Shown here piece after piece: positions 1 to 7,506 of a DNA stretch of 15,688 nt. The notes beneath the pieces were generated by a model that was not told the origin of the DNA, did no database searches, and was given only the letters and a program-made list of their open reading frames with translations. The DNA is from DASYYE01 sp035946955 (lineage in GTDB: Bacteria; Actinomycetota; Actinomycetes; Streptosporangiales; Streptosporangiaceae), in the NCBI GenBank assembly GCA_035946955.1, contig DASYYE010000212.1, forward strand, positions 1 to 15,688, read 5' to 3'. The number at the start of each line of letters is the position of its first letter. Position 1 is the first letter of the stretch. Made by a program: the position numbers and the translations under genes.

Positions 1-390
1 GGTCTTGGTGCGGGAAGGCCGCTCTTCAGGCAGCGCGATCAGCGCCACCAGCACCGTCATCAGCGGGGCAGCAGCGTTATAGATACTGGCCAGCCCGGAG
101 GACACGTGCTCCTCGGCCCAGCCGAACAGCGTGAACGGCACCACGCACAGCAGCACCGCCACCACCGCCAGATGCGCCCAGATCACTGGCTGCCGGGGCA
201 GTGGCTGGCGGGTCATCACGGTCACGGCCAGCAGCGTCACCGCCCCGGCGCACAGGCGGCCCAGCACGACCTCGGCTGGTGACAGGCCCTGCAGGGCAAC
301 CTTGATGAAGAAGAAGCTGGCTCCCCAGGCAAGCGCCAGCGCGGCGTACTGCGCCAGCACCCGGCGGGACGGCCAGCCCAAGGCGGTCAT
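1..390 (-). CDS. EamA/DMT-family transporter, N-terminal part (cut by window edge)
   Basis: The reverse strand reads open from ATG at 390-388 to the window edge, giving 130 residues with no stop. The protein is strongly hydrophobic, with helices at about residues 12-31, 40-58, 68-87 and 100-118. It carries typical EamA features: LAWGASFFFIK in the first helix, a conserved GRL-type Arg around residue 44, and an SGLASIYNAAAPLMT-like segment in the fourth. The family consists of inner-membrane drug/metabolite exporters, usually about 300 residues with two EamA repeats, so this is roughly the first repeat. The substrate cannot be inferred. The ATG overlaps the stop of an upstream reading frame (ATGA at 390-387), but that frame looks like debris. 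The window ends inside the gene, so whether it is intact is unknown. Confidence 0.85.
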   Translation of the reverse strand, partial: MTALGWPSRRVLAQYAALALAWGASFFFIKVALQGLSPAEVVLGRLCAGAVTLLAVTVMTRQPLPRQPVIWAHLAVVAVLLCVVPFTLFGWAEEHVSSGLASIYNAAAPLMTVLVALIALPEERPSRTKT

Positions 391-418
391 GAGATAGATG
401 CCTTCCTAATGCAGCGGC

Positions 419-652
419 TCAGCCGAGCATCTGCACGCCGCGGCGAGCTGCTGCCGACGGCTCGTACATCAGCGGCCCGCCGGCCCGGGCCAGGAACTCG
501 CCGTAGGTTCGCGGCGGCTGGCCAGGATGATCCAGCCCCGCTCATCGCCGTCGTTGCCATGGCGCCTCCCAGCCTCAGCCCAGCGGCCCGACACCAGGTA
601 GACGAGGACAACCGCCAGCTCGTGAGCCCGGCATCCGCGGCTTCTCAGCCAT
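419..652 (-). pseudogene. Twice-frameshifted short gene remnant, unrecognised
   Basis: On the reverse strand, an ATG at 652-650 opens a short frame (MAEKPRMPG). Coding-like sequence with high GC at the third codon position then continues in a second frame (HELAVVLVYLVSGRW, ending near RGWIILASRREP). It returns to the first frame for RTYGEFLARAGGPLMYEPS and stops at TGA 421-419. First and last segments share a frame, so two compensating shifts near 620-630 and 505-510 would restore a protein of about 77 residues. I do not recognise the family. It ends 28 bases before the EamA start, so it may once have been its operon partner. Sequencing error is an alternative to decay. Confidence 0.35.
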
Positions 653-806
653 CAGGCCGTACCCCTTTACCGCCGCTAGCCTGCCTGGCTGCCAGGAACA
701 ATGCTGGCGGGAAACGGACCAGGCCGTCCAAGATCGAGCCCGGCGACGGCAAGCAGCGGTGACCTCTCACAGACTGCGTGTTCCGTGCCGGAATTGGGAG
801 CACTGA
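653..806. other. Non-coding stretch without recognisable gene
   Basis: Together with the remnants on either side, this belongs to a region of about 650 bases (391-1043) with no intact gene. Open frames exist on both strands but none shows a start, ribosome site or recognisable protein. No terminator with a T-run is seen. Confidence 0.4.
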
Positions 807-1045
807 CTGGACCAGCGACACACTCTGCCCAGTGACCTGACCGGATCGCAGTGGCGGGTGATTGCGGCGCACCTGCTGACCTGGGCGGGACTGGCCCAGC
901 AGATCGGCTGCACCCCGAGTCGGCTGACCAATCTGCCGCGCGCATGGCCGATATGGCCCTCACGATGCGCGTGACCCAGTGGCTGCGCAGACCGGCAGCC
1001 GAGTTCATCCATCCCGCAAGAGCCGACACCGAGCCGAACTGCTCT
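807..1045 (+). pseudogene. Transposase-like remnant, frameshifted
   Basis: One forward frame reads SDLTGSQWRVIAAHLLTWAG from about 822 and runs on through LAQQIGCTPSRLTNL to about 940. A second frame continues from about 945 with RMADMALTMRVTQWLRRPA and ends near HPAR at 1020. The segments read as one protein broken by a one-base shift near 936-945. The closing motif (MADMALTMRVTQWL) resembles, from memory, the C-termini of actinobacterial DDE transposases. No catalytic residues, start codon or terminal inverted repeats are visible. It runs tail to tail into the alpha/beta hydrolase gene, overlapping its stop region slightly. Confidence 0.35.
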
Positions 1046-1814
1046 AGGCAGCCGGTTGTCCGAGGAACTCGAGGACCGCCGTCGTGAACTCCGGGGCGCC
1101 GAGGGCCGTGAAGTGGTCGCCAGGCACCAGGACGAGCCGCCCATGAGGCAGCAGGACAGCGAGTGAGTCCGCCGACGTGCCGCGGCTGTCCCGGTCGCCG
1201 ACGACGACCAGCGTGGGCGCGGAAACCGGCCGCAACGCGTCGGCGGGCGTCGCCACGAAGGCGCCCAGGACAAGCCCGACGGCTCGTACGTCAACCCCGC
1301 TCTGCCTTATCCAGGCCGCCATCGCCTGCTCGGGCGACCCAGGTGGCAACGCGGCTCCGTCAGCGACGGCGGCCAGTATCCGGCGGTGCCCCTCGGTCCG
1401 GTCGCTCTGGGCATCGAGTGCATCGAGGCCCTGCCCCCCCACGACCGCATGGGCCGGGCGGGCGCCACGGGCGAGCAAGCGCAGCACGAGCTTGCCCCCC
1501 ATGGAATAGCCGCCCAGGTCGTAGTCATCGAGCCCCAGGTGCCCGATGAGGGCGAGCATGTCGTCGGCAAGGATGTCGGGCGGGTAGCAGGCGGGATCGT
1601 GCGGTCGCCCGCTGTCCCCGTGCCCGCGCAGGTCCGGCAGGATGACCCGGTAGCCACGCTCGGCAAGCGCAGAGACCAGGCCCTGACCAGCCAGCAGCGC
1701 CCCGCTGCCCATGAGTCCGTGCAGCAAGACGAACGGCCGCCCGGACCCAACCTCCCGCCAGACCAGTTCAACGCCATCCAGGCAAGGCAACCGTTGCACC
1801 GGCAAGTCCGTCAT
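1044..1814 (-). CDS. Alpha/beta-fold hydrolase
   Basis: This is a 256-residue alpha/beta hydrolase, cytoplasmic as no signal peptide is seen. Counting from the ATG at 1814-1812, the oxyanion-side motif LLHG is at about 30-33. The nucleophile elbow GYSMGG has Ser104, the acid is probably in GDRD (about 206-209), and the His is in GDHF (His234). Length and motif order fit the MenH/epoxide-hydrolase-like group of small hydrolases. An alternative TTG start at 1847-1845 overlaps the upstream TGA stop and would add 11 residues (MSPAGRARPVP). I prefer the ATG because the fold begins just after it; neither has a strong ribosome site. It follows the ligase-carrier-reductase gene in the same operon, so it may hydrolyse or edit that enzyme's product or acyl intermediate; that role is inference. 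It lacks obvious type II thioesterase features. Confidence 0.88.
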   Translation of the reverse strand: MTDLPVQRLPCLDGVELVWREVGSGRPFVLLHGLMGSGALLAGQGLVSALAERGYRVILPDLRGHGDSGRPHDPACYPPDILADDMLALIGHLGLDDYDLGGYSMGGKLVLRLLARGARPAHAVVGGQGLDALDAQSDRTEGHRRILAAVADGAALPPGSPEQAMAAWIRQSGVDVRAVGLVLGAFVATPADALRPVSAPTLVVVGDRDSRGTSADSLAVLLPHGRLVLVPGDHFTALGAPEFTTAVLEFLGQPAA

Positions 1815-1843
1815 GGGCACCGGTCTAGCACGCCCCGCCGGGC

Positions 1844-4800
1844 TCAACCAGCTGGGAGCATTCCCGCTGCCTCCATGTGGGCCATCAGAAACGAGACAAT
1901 CTCTTGGAGGGACGCGTCCGGGACACCAGCGCCCGAGTGGTTGAGCGCTAGCCTGAACGCCGTATTCCGGTACCTCTTGCCCTCCATCACCACGACTTTG
2001 GAGTGCGCCCGGGCAACAAAGTCAACGAGCGGAAAGACCGGATCCGCGGCGGTGCACAGTCTCTTCATTTCGCGCGAGAACTCTTCCAGATCGACGTATC
2101 GGAACTGAATTCCGTAGTCCTCATTAATTTGAGTGGTCAGGTCGACCATGTTGAAGTAATCGTCGATTGTCACGTGGAGAACTGGCTCCTGTGGCCCAGC
2201 GGAAGAGGTCATGACGGCGGCGATATTGTGAGCGGCAATATCTGCAGGCATGAAGCTGAGCTGAATGTCGGCGTTCGGGGCCACGCCGTACTTAATCATG
2301 AACGAAAGCAAGCGCACAACGATGTCGGTGGAATGCCCGAATCCCGCGGTGGAAGCCGTGATGAAAGCCGGCCGATATATTCTGGCTTCGACGCCCTGCT
2401 CGCGAGCCTGGAGTACGAGCTGCTCTGAGACCCACTTCGTCTGTGCATAACCGAAGTCAAGCCCGGACATTTCCGGGTTTGAATCCCGCTCGAGCAGGTT
2501 CCGCTTTCCCGTCCATCCGAAGATGGTCGTGCTGGAAATGAAGTGAAATTGTTTCCGGCGTGAGGCACTCGCTAGTTTGAGGAGTTCTCTGGTGCCTTCG
2601 ACGTTTGAGTGCCGGAGTATGTCATAGTCGAGGACGTAATCGACCCATGCGCCATTATGAACGATTGTGTCGACGGTTTCCGCCAACTGCTGCCAGGCAC
2701 CGTCCGAGAGTCCCAGTCGCGGGTCCGCCAAGTCGCCGCACACCGCATGGACCCGGGCATCGAAGGCATCCGCGGTACGCAGATCGTAAGAACCTGCCGC
2801 CGCCAGGTCAGATTTCAGTCGTTCGCGTGCCGCCGAGGGATCGGGCGCTCGCACGAGAACTGTATAGGCCGCACTCGTCTGGTCGAGCAGGCTCCGGAGG
2901 AGGAACGGCCCCAGAAATCCGGTGCCGCCAGTCAGCAGCACGTGTTTGAAGGTGGCGTCTGCTCGTGGCACCGCGCTGGCGCGCAGCGGATCAAGGCGCG
3001 CGTCCTTGCGCATTGCCGCCGCTTCGCTCTCCTCATATTCCCGCTTAACTTCATCCAGTTTCGCGCGCAGGCTGATCGCCCAGTCAGCAGTGCCCTCCTG
3101 GAACCCGCGGACCAGCACGGATATTTCGGACACGGTCAGACGTTGCAGGACGGGGACGTGCAGGGCCTCTTGCAGGGCGTCAGTGCCTGTCTGCGCGACC
3201 GCCCTCTCAAGGATCACCAAAAGCCCGGCCAGCGCCAGGGAGTCCAGGCCGACATCGCTTGGCCTGGCGTTCTCGTCGCCCCGCAGCGCGTACGTTTCCA
3301 GGAAACGCTGGTAGTGAGCCTGAACGTCCAGAGTTTGTGCCCAGTCCAGTCCCGTTCCGTCGCCGTCACGCACATGGGTCTCGATCGTGCGCAGGCCACC
3401 ATCTAGCCATTTGTCGCGAGTAAGACTTCTGGCGACCTTCCCGGAGGTCGTTCTCTTGATGGCCTGGCGCCGAACGAACATGATCGTATGCGGCCCGGTA
3501 TAGCCGTGCACGCGGAGCGAGCGGGAGACCTCATCGGGGTGTGGTGGGTCACCCGGATTCCGGAGGCCGGCGACCACAACGAGTCTCTCTTCCGCATCTA
3601 GGCCACGGAACGTGGCCACACTCCCGGTCTGTATTTTATCGGAACTGTTCTCGACGGCGGCCTCAAGATCCTCAGGATAGTAGTTCTGGCCTCTGAGAAT
3701 AATGAGGTCTTTCAGTCGGCCGCAGACGAAGAGCTCCCCATTGCTGAGGAATCCGAGATCACCCGTTCGAAGGTATGAATACGCGCCATCGGAATCGCCG
3801 GTTATCGAGTTATCAAACACGTGCTCCGAAAGCTCAGGATTGTTCCAGTACCCCTGGCACTTGCTCTGGCCGGCTACCCATATCTCCCCGATTCCGCCGC
3901 CTCCGACTTCGACCCCGGTGCCTGGGTCGACGATGCGCACGTGGATCCCGTCCAGTGGCCTACCACAGCTGACCAGTTCCAGTTGCTGGTCAGGGGGCGT
4001 GTCCGCGGCGGCCATGACGACGGTACGCGCGTGCAGCGACCCCCGGTCGATCTTGACGGATCGCTGTCCCGAGCTACTGACTGCCAGCGTGTTCTCCGCG
4101 AGACCGTATGCCGCGACGTGGGCCGCCGGACGCAGCCCGTACTTCGCGAACCGTTCCAAGAAGCCTCGGTACGTGCTGGGCCTGACCGGCTCAGCCGCGT
4201 TCATGAAGACTTGTACCGAGCTCAGGTCCAGACCCTCTAGTACATCGTCTGGAACGCGCTCAGTGGAGAGGCAATATTCGAAGCCGAAATTTGGAGATGA
4301 CGTATAGGTCGCTTTATATCGGCTAACTGTCTCCAGCCACAGGGCGGGTCGCCGCAGGAAGTCGAGCGGCGAGAATCCATATGTCGTGCCGCCGGTGACG
4401 ACCTGGAAAAGATAGTATCCGATCAGACCCAGGTCGTGAAATTGCGGCAGCCACGAAACCCCGATTGCCTGGTGATCGATCATTGAACGACAGTTATGTA
4501 TGACGTTCTGGTGCGACACGACCACTCCCTTGGGAGTGCCGGTCGAGCCGGAGGTGTACTGCAGGAAGAGGGTCTGGATCGGGTCGTCTGTTATGCCCCC
4601 GCGTGCGGCGCCCTGCAGTAGGTCCGTGGCGAGCGTCTGAACACCGAGGTGAGCGAAGGGGTCGTCCGGGTCAGCGTGATCGTCGGCCTCACCAGGGCCA
4701 AGGAGCCCTGCGCCGAACGATGAATGGGTCAGGGCGAGCGTGGCCCCGCTGTCCAGGATCACCGACCTGAGCCGTGACGCTCCCCCCGTCGTGACTGACG

Positions 4801-5128
4801 CAGCCGGGGGGACGGGAACGGGAATTACCCCCATGCGGGCGCAGGCGACGAACGCCGCTACCGTCTCCAGTCCCGGCGGATACACCAGCGCCACACGATC
4901 GCCACGCTGAACGGCCGTTTCATCGTGAAAGTACTCAGCGAGGAAGCGGGTTCTGGCCTCGAAAGACCGATATGTGTAGGTTTCGCGTGGTGTGCCGTTG
5001 CGATCAAGAAACACGCTGAAGCACTTGTCAGGATTAACCGCTGCCCAGTGACCCAAGTAGTCGAGGATCGTGTCCAAGTGCGCCCACCCCTCACGCAGCG
5101 GATCCTTATGTCCGCCCAGTGCAGCCAT
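1844..5128 (-). CDS. Fatty acyl-AMP ligase / acyl carrier / thioester reductase tridomain protein
   Basis: A 1094-residue single-module enzyme. Residues 15-580 form an adenylating domain: P-loop YTSGSTGTPKG (191-201), AAYGLAE (339-345), RTGD (454-457), and the C-terminal Lys in RTTSGK (Lys564). MNAAEPVRP and GYWNNPELS point to the fatty acyl-AMP ligase (FAAL) class rather than CoA ligases. Residues 600-680 are a carrier domain with phosphopantetheine Ser630 in GLDSL. Residues 727-1060 are a Lys2-type reductase: NADP motif TGGTGFLG (733-740) and catalytic Tyr894/Lys898 in GYAQTK. The expected chemistry is acid to acyl-AMP to acyl-carrier to aldehyde, possibly alcohol. The substrate is probably a medium or long acyl chain, from the FAAL class only. 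No condensation or ketosynthase domain is present here. It leads an operon with the hydrolase at 1044. Parts, especially about 2050-2650, look visibly less GC-rich than the neighbours, which may mean acquisition by transfer. The ATG at 5128 has a weak ribosome site. Confidence 0.93.
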   Translation of the reverse strand: MAALGGHKDPLREGWAHLDTILDYLGHWAAVNPDKCFSVFLDRNGTPRETYTYRSFEARTRFLAEYFHDETAVQRGDRVALVYPPGLETVAAFVACARMGVIPVPVPPAASVTTGGASRLRSVILDSGATLALTHSSFGAGLLGPGEADDHADPDDPFAHLGVQTLATDLLQGAARGGITDDPIQTLFLQYTSGSTGTPKGVVVSHQNVIHNCRSMIDHQAIGVSWLPQFHDLGLIGYYLFQVVTGGTTYGFSPLDFLRRPALWLETVSRYKATYTSSPNFGFEYCLSTERVPDDVLEGLDLSSVQVFMNAAEPVRPSTYRGFLERFAKYGLRPAAHVAAYGLAENTLAVSSSGQRSVKIDRGSLHARTVVMAAADTPPDQQLELVSCGRPLDGIHVRIVDPGTGVEVGGGGIGEIWVAGQSKCQGYWNNPELSEHVFDNSITGDSDGAYSYLRTGDLGFLSNGELFVCGRLKDLIILRGQNYYPEDLEAAVENSSDKIQTGSVATFRGLDAEERLVVVAGLRNPGDPPHPDEVSRSLRVHGYTGPHTIMFVRRQAIKRTTSGKVARSLTRDKWLDGGLRTIETHVRDGDGTGLDWAQTLDVQAHYQRFLETYALRGDENARPSDVGLDSLALAGLLVILERAVAQTGTDALQEALHVPVLQRLTVSEISVLVRGFQEGTADWAISLRAKLDEVKREYEESEAAAMRKDARLDPLRASAVPRADATFKHVLLTGGTGFLGPFLLRSLLDQTSAAYTVLVRAPDPSAARERLKSDLAAAGSYDLRTADAFDARVHAVCGDLADPRLGLSDGAWQQLAETVDTIVHNGAWVDYVLDYDILRHSNVEGTRELLKLASASRRKQFHFISSTTIFGWTGKRNLLERDSNPEMSGLDFGYAQTKWVSEQLVLQAREQGVEARIYRPAFITASTAGFGHSTDIVVRLLSFMIKYGVAPNADIQLSFMPADIAAHNIAAVMTSSAGPQEPVLHVTIDDYFNMVDLTTQINEDYGIQFRYVDLEEFSREMKRLCTAADPVFPLVDFVARAHSKVVVMEGKRYRNTAFRLALNHSGAGVPDASLQEIVSFLMAHMEAAGMLPAG

Positions 5129-5143
5129 GCCGGATGGTTACCA

Positions 5144-5159
5144 CTTTATTAGTATAAAG
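5144..5159. promoter_or_regulatory. Perfect palindrome over the ligase-gene -10, candidate operator
   Basis: CTTTAT-TAGT-ATAAAG is a perfect 6-base inverted repeat with a 4-base centre, in an AT-rich patch of otherwise GC-rich DNA. It covers the -10 element of the reverse-strand promoter, 15 bases upstream of the ATG. A regulator bound here would block that promoter. No candidate regulator is recognisable for it. It could also simply reflect the AT-rich -10. Confidence 0.45.
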
Positions 5160-5179
5160 CCGGATAACTCTACCTCCAA
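5151..5179 (-). promoter_or_regulatory. Housekeeping-type promoter for the ligase-reductase operon
   Basis: On the reverse strand, TTGGAG (5179-5174) is followed after 17 bases by TATACT (5156-5151), matching TTGACA and TATAAT at four and five of six positions. Transcription would begin near 5144, leaving a leader of about 16 bases before the ATG. That leader lacks a convincing Shine-Dalgarno sequence. Confidence 0.55.
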
Positions 5180-5467
5180 CACCGGCACACTCTGGGAGAG
5201 TCTCGCTTATCACAGCGAACATCAGGGCTGCAATAGCAGCAGCAATAAGCCGGCCTTGCCGAGGTGGGGTGTCGCTGGATGCCTTGAGGTGGCCGGACAC
5301 GCACGACGGCTTCACTCACCGGCCTCCAGCCGTCCTCGGCCGCGCTTGGCTGCAGCAGCGGACGGCCTGGACATTGCGGGCGGAGACTCCCATTCTGGTG
5401 TGAGCACCGGGGAGGTGCCAGGTGCTCTCGGTCGTCTTCCGCCAACCCCGCCACGTGGGAGGTTGCG

Positions 5468-6544
5468 ATGAGCAGGGAGCATGCCTTGCTGCTTCGCGGG
5501 CGTATCAGGTGGTCTTTCCTGTCTGCGCTTGGCAGCCTGGTGCTGACGGGCGCACTGACCGCTGCCACCCCGCCGTCAGCCTCCCCATCGGCCGCCGGTA
5601 CCGCCGGGTCCGCGCATGTGATAGCGACCATCTCGTTGGGCCGTCACCTGGCGTGCAACGTGGCCACCGACCCGCTGACTCATATGGTTTACGTGACAGA
5701 GCCGACTGGCCTGGCGGTGATCAACGGCCGGACGGACAAGCTGGTCACCACGGTTCGTCTCCCTGGCGCTGCAGCACGAGCAGTCCTGATCGACCGGCTG
5801 CGTAATGTAGCTACCGACCCGCTGACTGGGCGGGTCTATGTCACCGACGCGGCTCAGCACAGCGTGCTGGTGATCGACGAGCGGACGGACAGGGTGGTCG
5901 CCACGATTCCGGTGGGTGGCCAGATGCACTGGATCGCCACCGACCCGCTGACCGGGAGGGTCTATGTGCAGGACTGGCGGCGTTCCAGCGTCCAGGTCGC
6001 GGTGATCGACGGCCGGGCTGACACGGTGGTCGCGCGGATACCTGAGAACGGGCTCTACTCGCTGGGAATCACCGTCAACCCGCTCACCGACAGGGTGTAT
6101 GTGGCTGGCACATCGGTAGGCGGCGTGCTGGTGATCGACGGGCGGGCGAACAAGGTAGTCAGCATTGTTCCGGACACGGGTGGCGACCAGAGGATCGCTG
6201 CCGACCCGCTGACCAATACCATCTACGCGGATCTCCCCGATGCGGACGGCCCGGGCTATCTGCAGGCGATCAACGGCCGGACCAACACTGTGACGGCCTA
6301 TCCCATCTCGCTTAGGCAGGGCGTCTATCCGCTAGGGATCGCGACCGACCCGCTGACCCACTTCGTCTATGTCGCCAACTACGGTAATAATATCGTAGTA
6401 ATCAATGGCCGGACCAACAAGGTAGTGGGCTTCGTGCCCGTAGGCCGTAACCCAAACGGTGTAGCGACTGACCCGTTGGCTAACAGGGTTTACGTCACAA
6501 ATATCTTCTCTCACTCGGTGTCGGTTCTGGCTGGGAGCAGGTGA
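5468..6544 (+). CDS. Secreted seven-bladed YVTN-type beta-propeller protein
   Basis: A 358-residue protein with an Arg-containing N-terminus, a hydrophobic stretch (about 16-33) and then an Ala/Ser/Pro-rich linker, consistent with secretion or a membrane anchor. The rest is seven repeats of about 42-50 residues built on xATDPLTxRVYV followed by VxVIDGRTxxVVATIPVG. The DPLT-type motifs are at about 68, 117, 159, 205 (NPLT), 246, 294 and 335 (DPLA). The opening strand HVIATISLG has no partner motif, whereas the last repeat ends after VSVLAG; the two would close the ring as in typical propellers. The family (YncE/YVTN) usually binds partners or surfaces and no enzymatic residues are evident. The start is well supported by GGGAGG 5 bases upstream. 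It is transcribed away from the ligase operon, and no functional link is shown. Confidence 0.87.
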   Translation: MSREHALLLRGRIRWSFLSALGSLVLTGALTAATPPSASPSAAGTAGSAHVIATISLGRHLACNVATDPLTHMVYVTEPTGLAVINGRTDKLVTTVRLPGAAARAVLIDRLRNVATDPLTGRVYVTDAAQHSVLVIDERTDRVVATIPVGGQMHWIATDPLTGRVYVQDWRRSSVQVAVIDGRADTVVARIPENGLYSLGITVNPLTDRVYVAGTSVGGVLVIDGRANKVVSIVPDTGGDQRIAADPLTNTIYADLPDADGPGYLQAINGRTNTVTAYPISLRQGVYPLGIATDPLTHFVYVANYGNNIVVINGRTNKVVGFVPVGRNPNGVATDPLANRVYVTNIFSHSVSVLAGSR

Positions 6545-6570
6545 CCATCCAATTCTTCGCCAGGGACGCC

Positions 6571-6588
6571 GTGCCTGCCGACCGGCAC
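6571..6588. terminator. Weak hairpin between convergent genes
   Basis: GTGCC (6571-6575) pairs with GGCAC (6584-6588) around an 8-base loop. It lies in the 81-base gap between the convergent propeller and YCII genes, a place where a shared terminator is expected. There is no T-run, so the call is weak. Confidence 0.25.
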
Positions 6589-6625
6589 CTCCGCCCGCTA
6601 GGCCATGCCCATCAGAACATCGCAG

Positions 6626-7009
6626 TCAAGACAAGTCTTGAGACTGCGCGTCAGCGCTCAACGCGCGATGCGGGAAGCGGTGCACCTCCTGTGGCCAGCC
6701 GACCGCGACCGCGATCCTGCCGGCCCAGTACCGCGCCTCTGCGTCGCCGGGCACATCGACGACCGTGAAACCGCCGAGGTGCTCCTTGGTCTCGACGAAC
6801 GGCCCATCGGTGAAGACGGGCGAGCCGCTGCTCGGGTCGACGCTGCACACAACGGTCGATGCATCCAGACCACCGTCGCCGAAGACGAAGACGCCGGCGA
6901 CCGTCATCTCCTCGATCAAGGACCTGCCGGCCGCGCCCCTCTCGCGCAGTTCGTCCATCGTGAGGTCGGGCACCCACTCGTCGTTGAAGGCGATCAGGTA
7001 CAGCGCCAT
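6626..7009 (-). CDS. YCII-related / DGPF-domain protein
   Basis: A 127-residue cytoplasmic protein starting MALYLIAF, with the family signature DGPFVETKEHLGGF at residues 68-81. This signature defines the YCII-related DGPFAETKE group, small alpha/beta-barrel proteins of largely unknown role, often encoded beside ECF sigma factors. It is of usual length. The ATG at 7009-7007 is preceded by AGGAG at 6-base spacing, so I reject the longer frame starting at 7402. No sigma factor adjoins it here. The C-terminal ten or so residues (ALSADAQSQDLS) look non-conserved. Confidence 0.88.
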   Translation of the reverse strand: MALYLIAFNDEWVPDLTMDELRERGAAGRSLIEEMTVAGVFVFGDGGLDASTVVCSVDPSSGSPVFTDGPFVETKEHLGGFTVVDVPGDAEARYWAGRIAVAVGWPQEVHRFPHRALSADAQSQDLS

Positions 7010-7232
7010 GTCAAGCTCCTCTGCCCACGGGCAGCCCGGACGACTGCCGCTCACCTTCTCCACGAACGCACCCGTGCCGATTCGACACCCGGGCCAAGAC
7101 TTTTCCAAACCTTCCGCATCGCAGCCGGTCGAACCGCATGCGACCGAGCCTGCTCCCCGGCCGCTGGGTCGTCTGGCAGGCACCCGCGCGATCAACGACA
7201 CACAGATGCGGTCGATGGTTTGGTCGGTGTGG

Positions 7233-7397
7233 TCAGGTCCGCGGGGCGTACTTGATCGAATCAAATGGCCAGTCGCGTTCCACCCACGCGAGGATCGTGT
7301 CGTGGAGGACTGGGTCGAGCGCGGCGCAGTCGGCGCGTACCCAGGATTGGACCGAAGCGCGCCGTTGGCTCTCGGTGCCGCCGCTGGGCTCATGGCC
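7233..7397 (-). pseudogene. Orphan C-terminal-like gene fragment, unrecognised
   Basis: A reverse frame from a GTG at 7397 to TGA at 7235-7233 encodes 54 residues with strongly coding-like codon use (about 80% G/C third positions). It includes SVQSWVRADCAALDPVLHDT and ends AWVERDWPFDSIKYAPRT. It reads like the end of a larger protein. The upstream continuation has no good start and soon loses coding character. It lies upstream of the YCII gene on the same strand. I do not recognise the family. It could instead be a small intact gene, but no ribosome site was found. Confidence 0.35.
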
Positions 7398-7468
7398 CAC
7401 ACAAAGCGTGCACGAGGCTGCCGGGCAGCGGGACGCGGTCAGCCGCGCAGCCGCACGCGGTAAACCCG

Positions 7469-7506
7469 TTGGCGAGGTCGGTGGTCATCCCGCGATAATC
7501 GCCGGC
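7469..7506 (+). promoter_or_regulatory. Candidate promoter giving a leaderless phosphotransferase mRNA
   Basis: GATAAT (7494-7499) matches TATAAT at five of six positions. TTGGCG (7469-7474) lies 19 bases upstream as a weaker -35. Transcription would start at about 7506-7507, directly at the GTG start codon, which has no Shine-Dalgarno sequence. Leaderless mRNAs are common in actinobacteria. Confidence 0.45.

Larger units (their letters stand above)
5129..5467. other. Divergent intergenic region
   Basis: These 339 bases lie between two divergently transcribed genes. The reverse-strand promoter and palindrome sit at 5144-5179. A ribosome site, GGGAGG (5457-5462), lies 5 bases before the propeller ATG at 5468. 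No clear promoter for the propeller gene is seen. A reverse frame over 5106-5315 contains a short hydrophobic run but has no supporting start signal and overlaps the ligase gene, so I do not call it. Confidence 0.5.

Noticed and set aside
1386..2108. 240-residue forward frame across the hydrolase and ligase genes
   Set aside because: It is antisense to two well-supported genes and lacks family features.
5106..5315. Reverse 69-residue frame with a short hydrophobic run overlapping the ligase start
   Set aside because: No ribosome site, and it would run through the promoter and into the ligase coding start in another frame.
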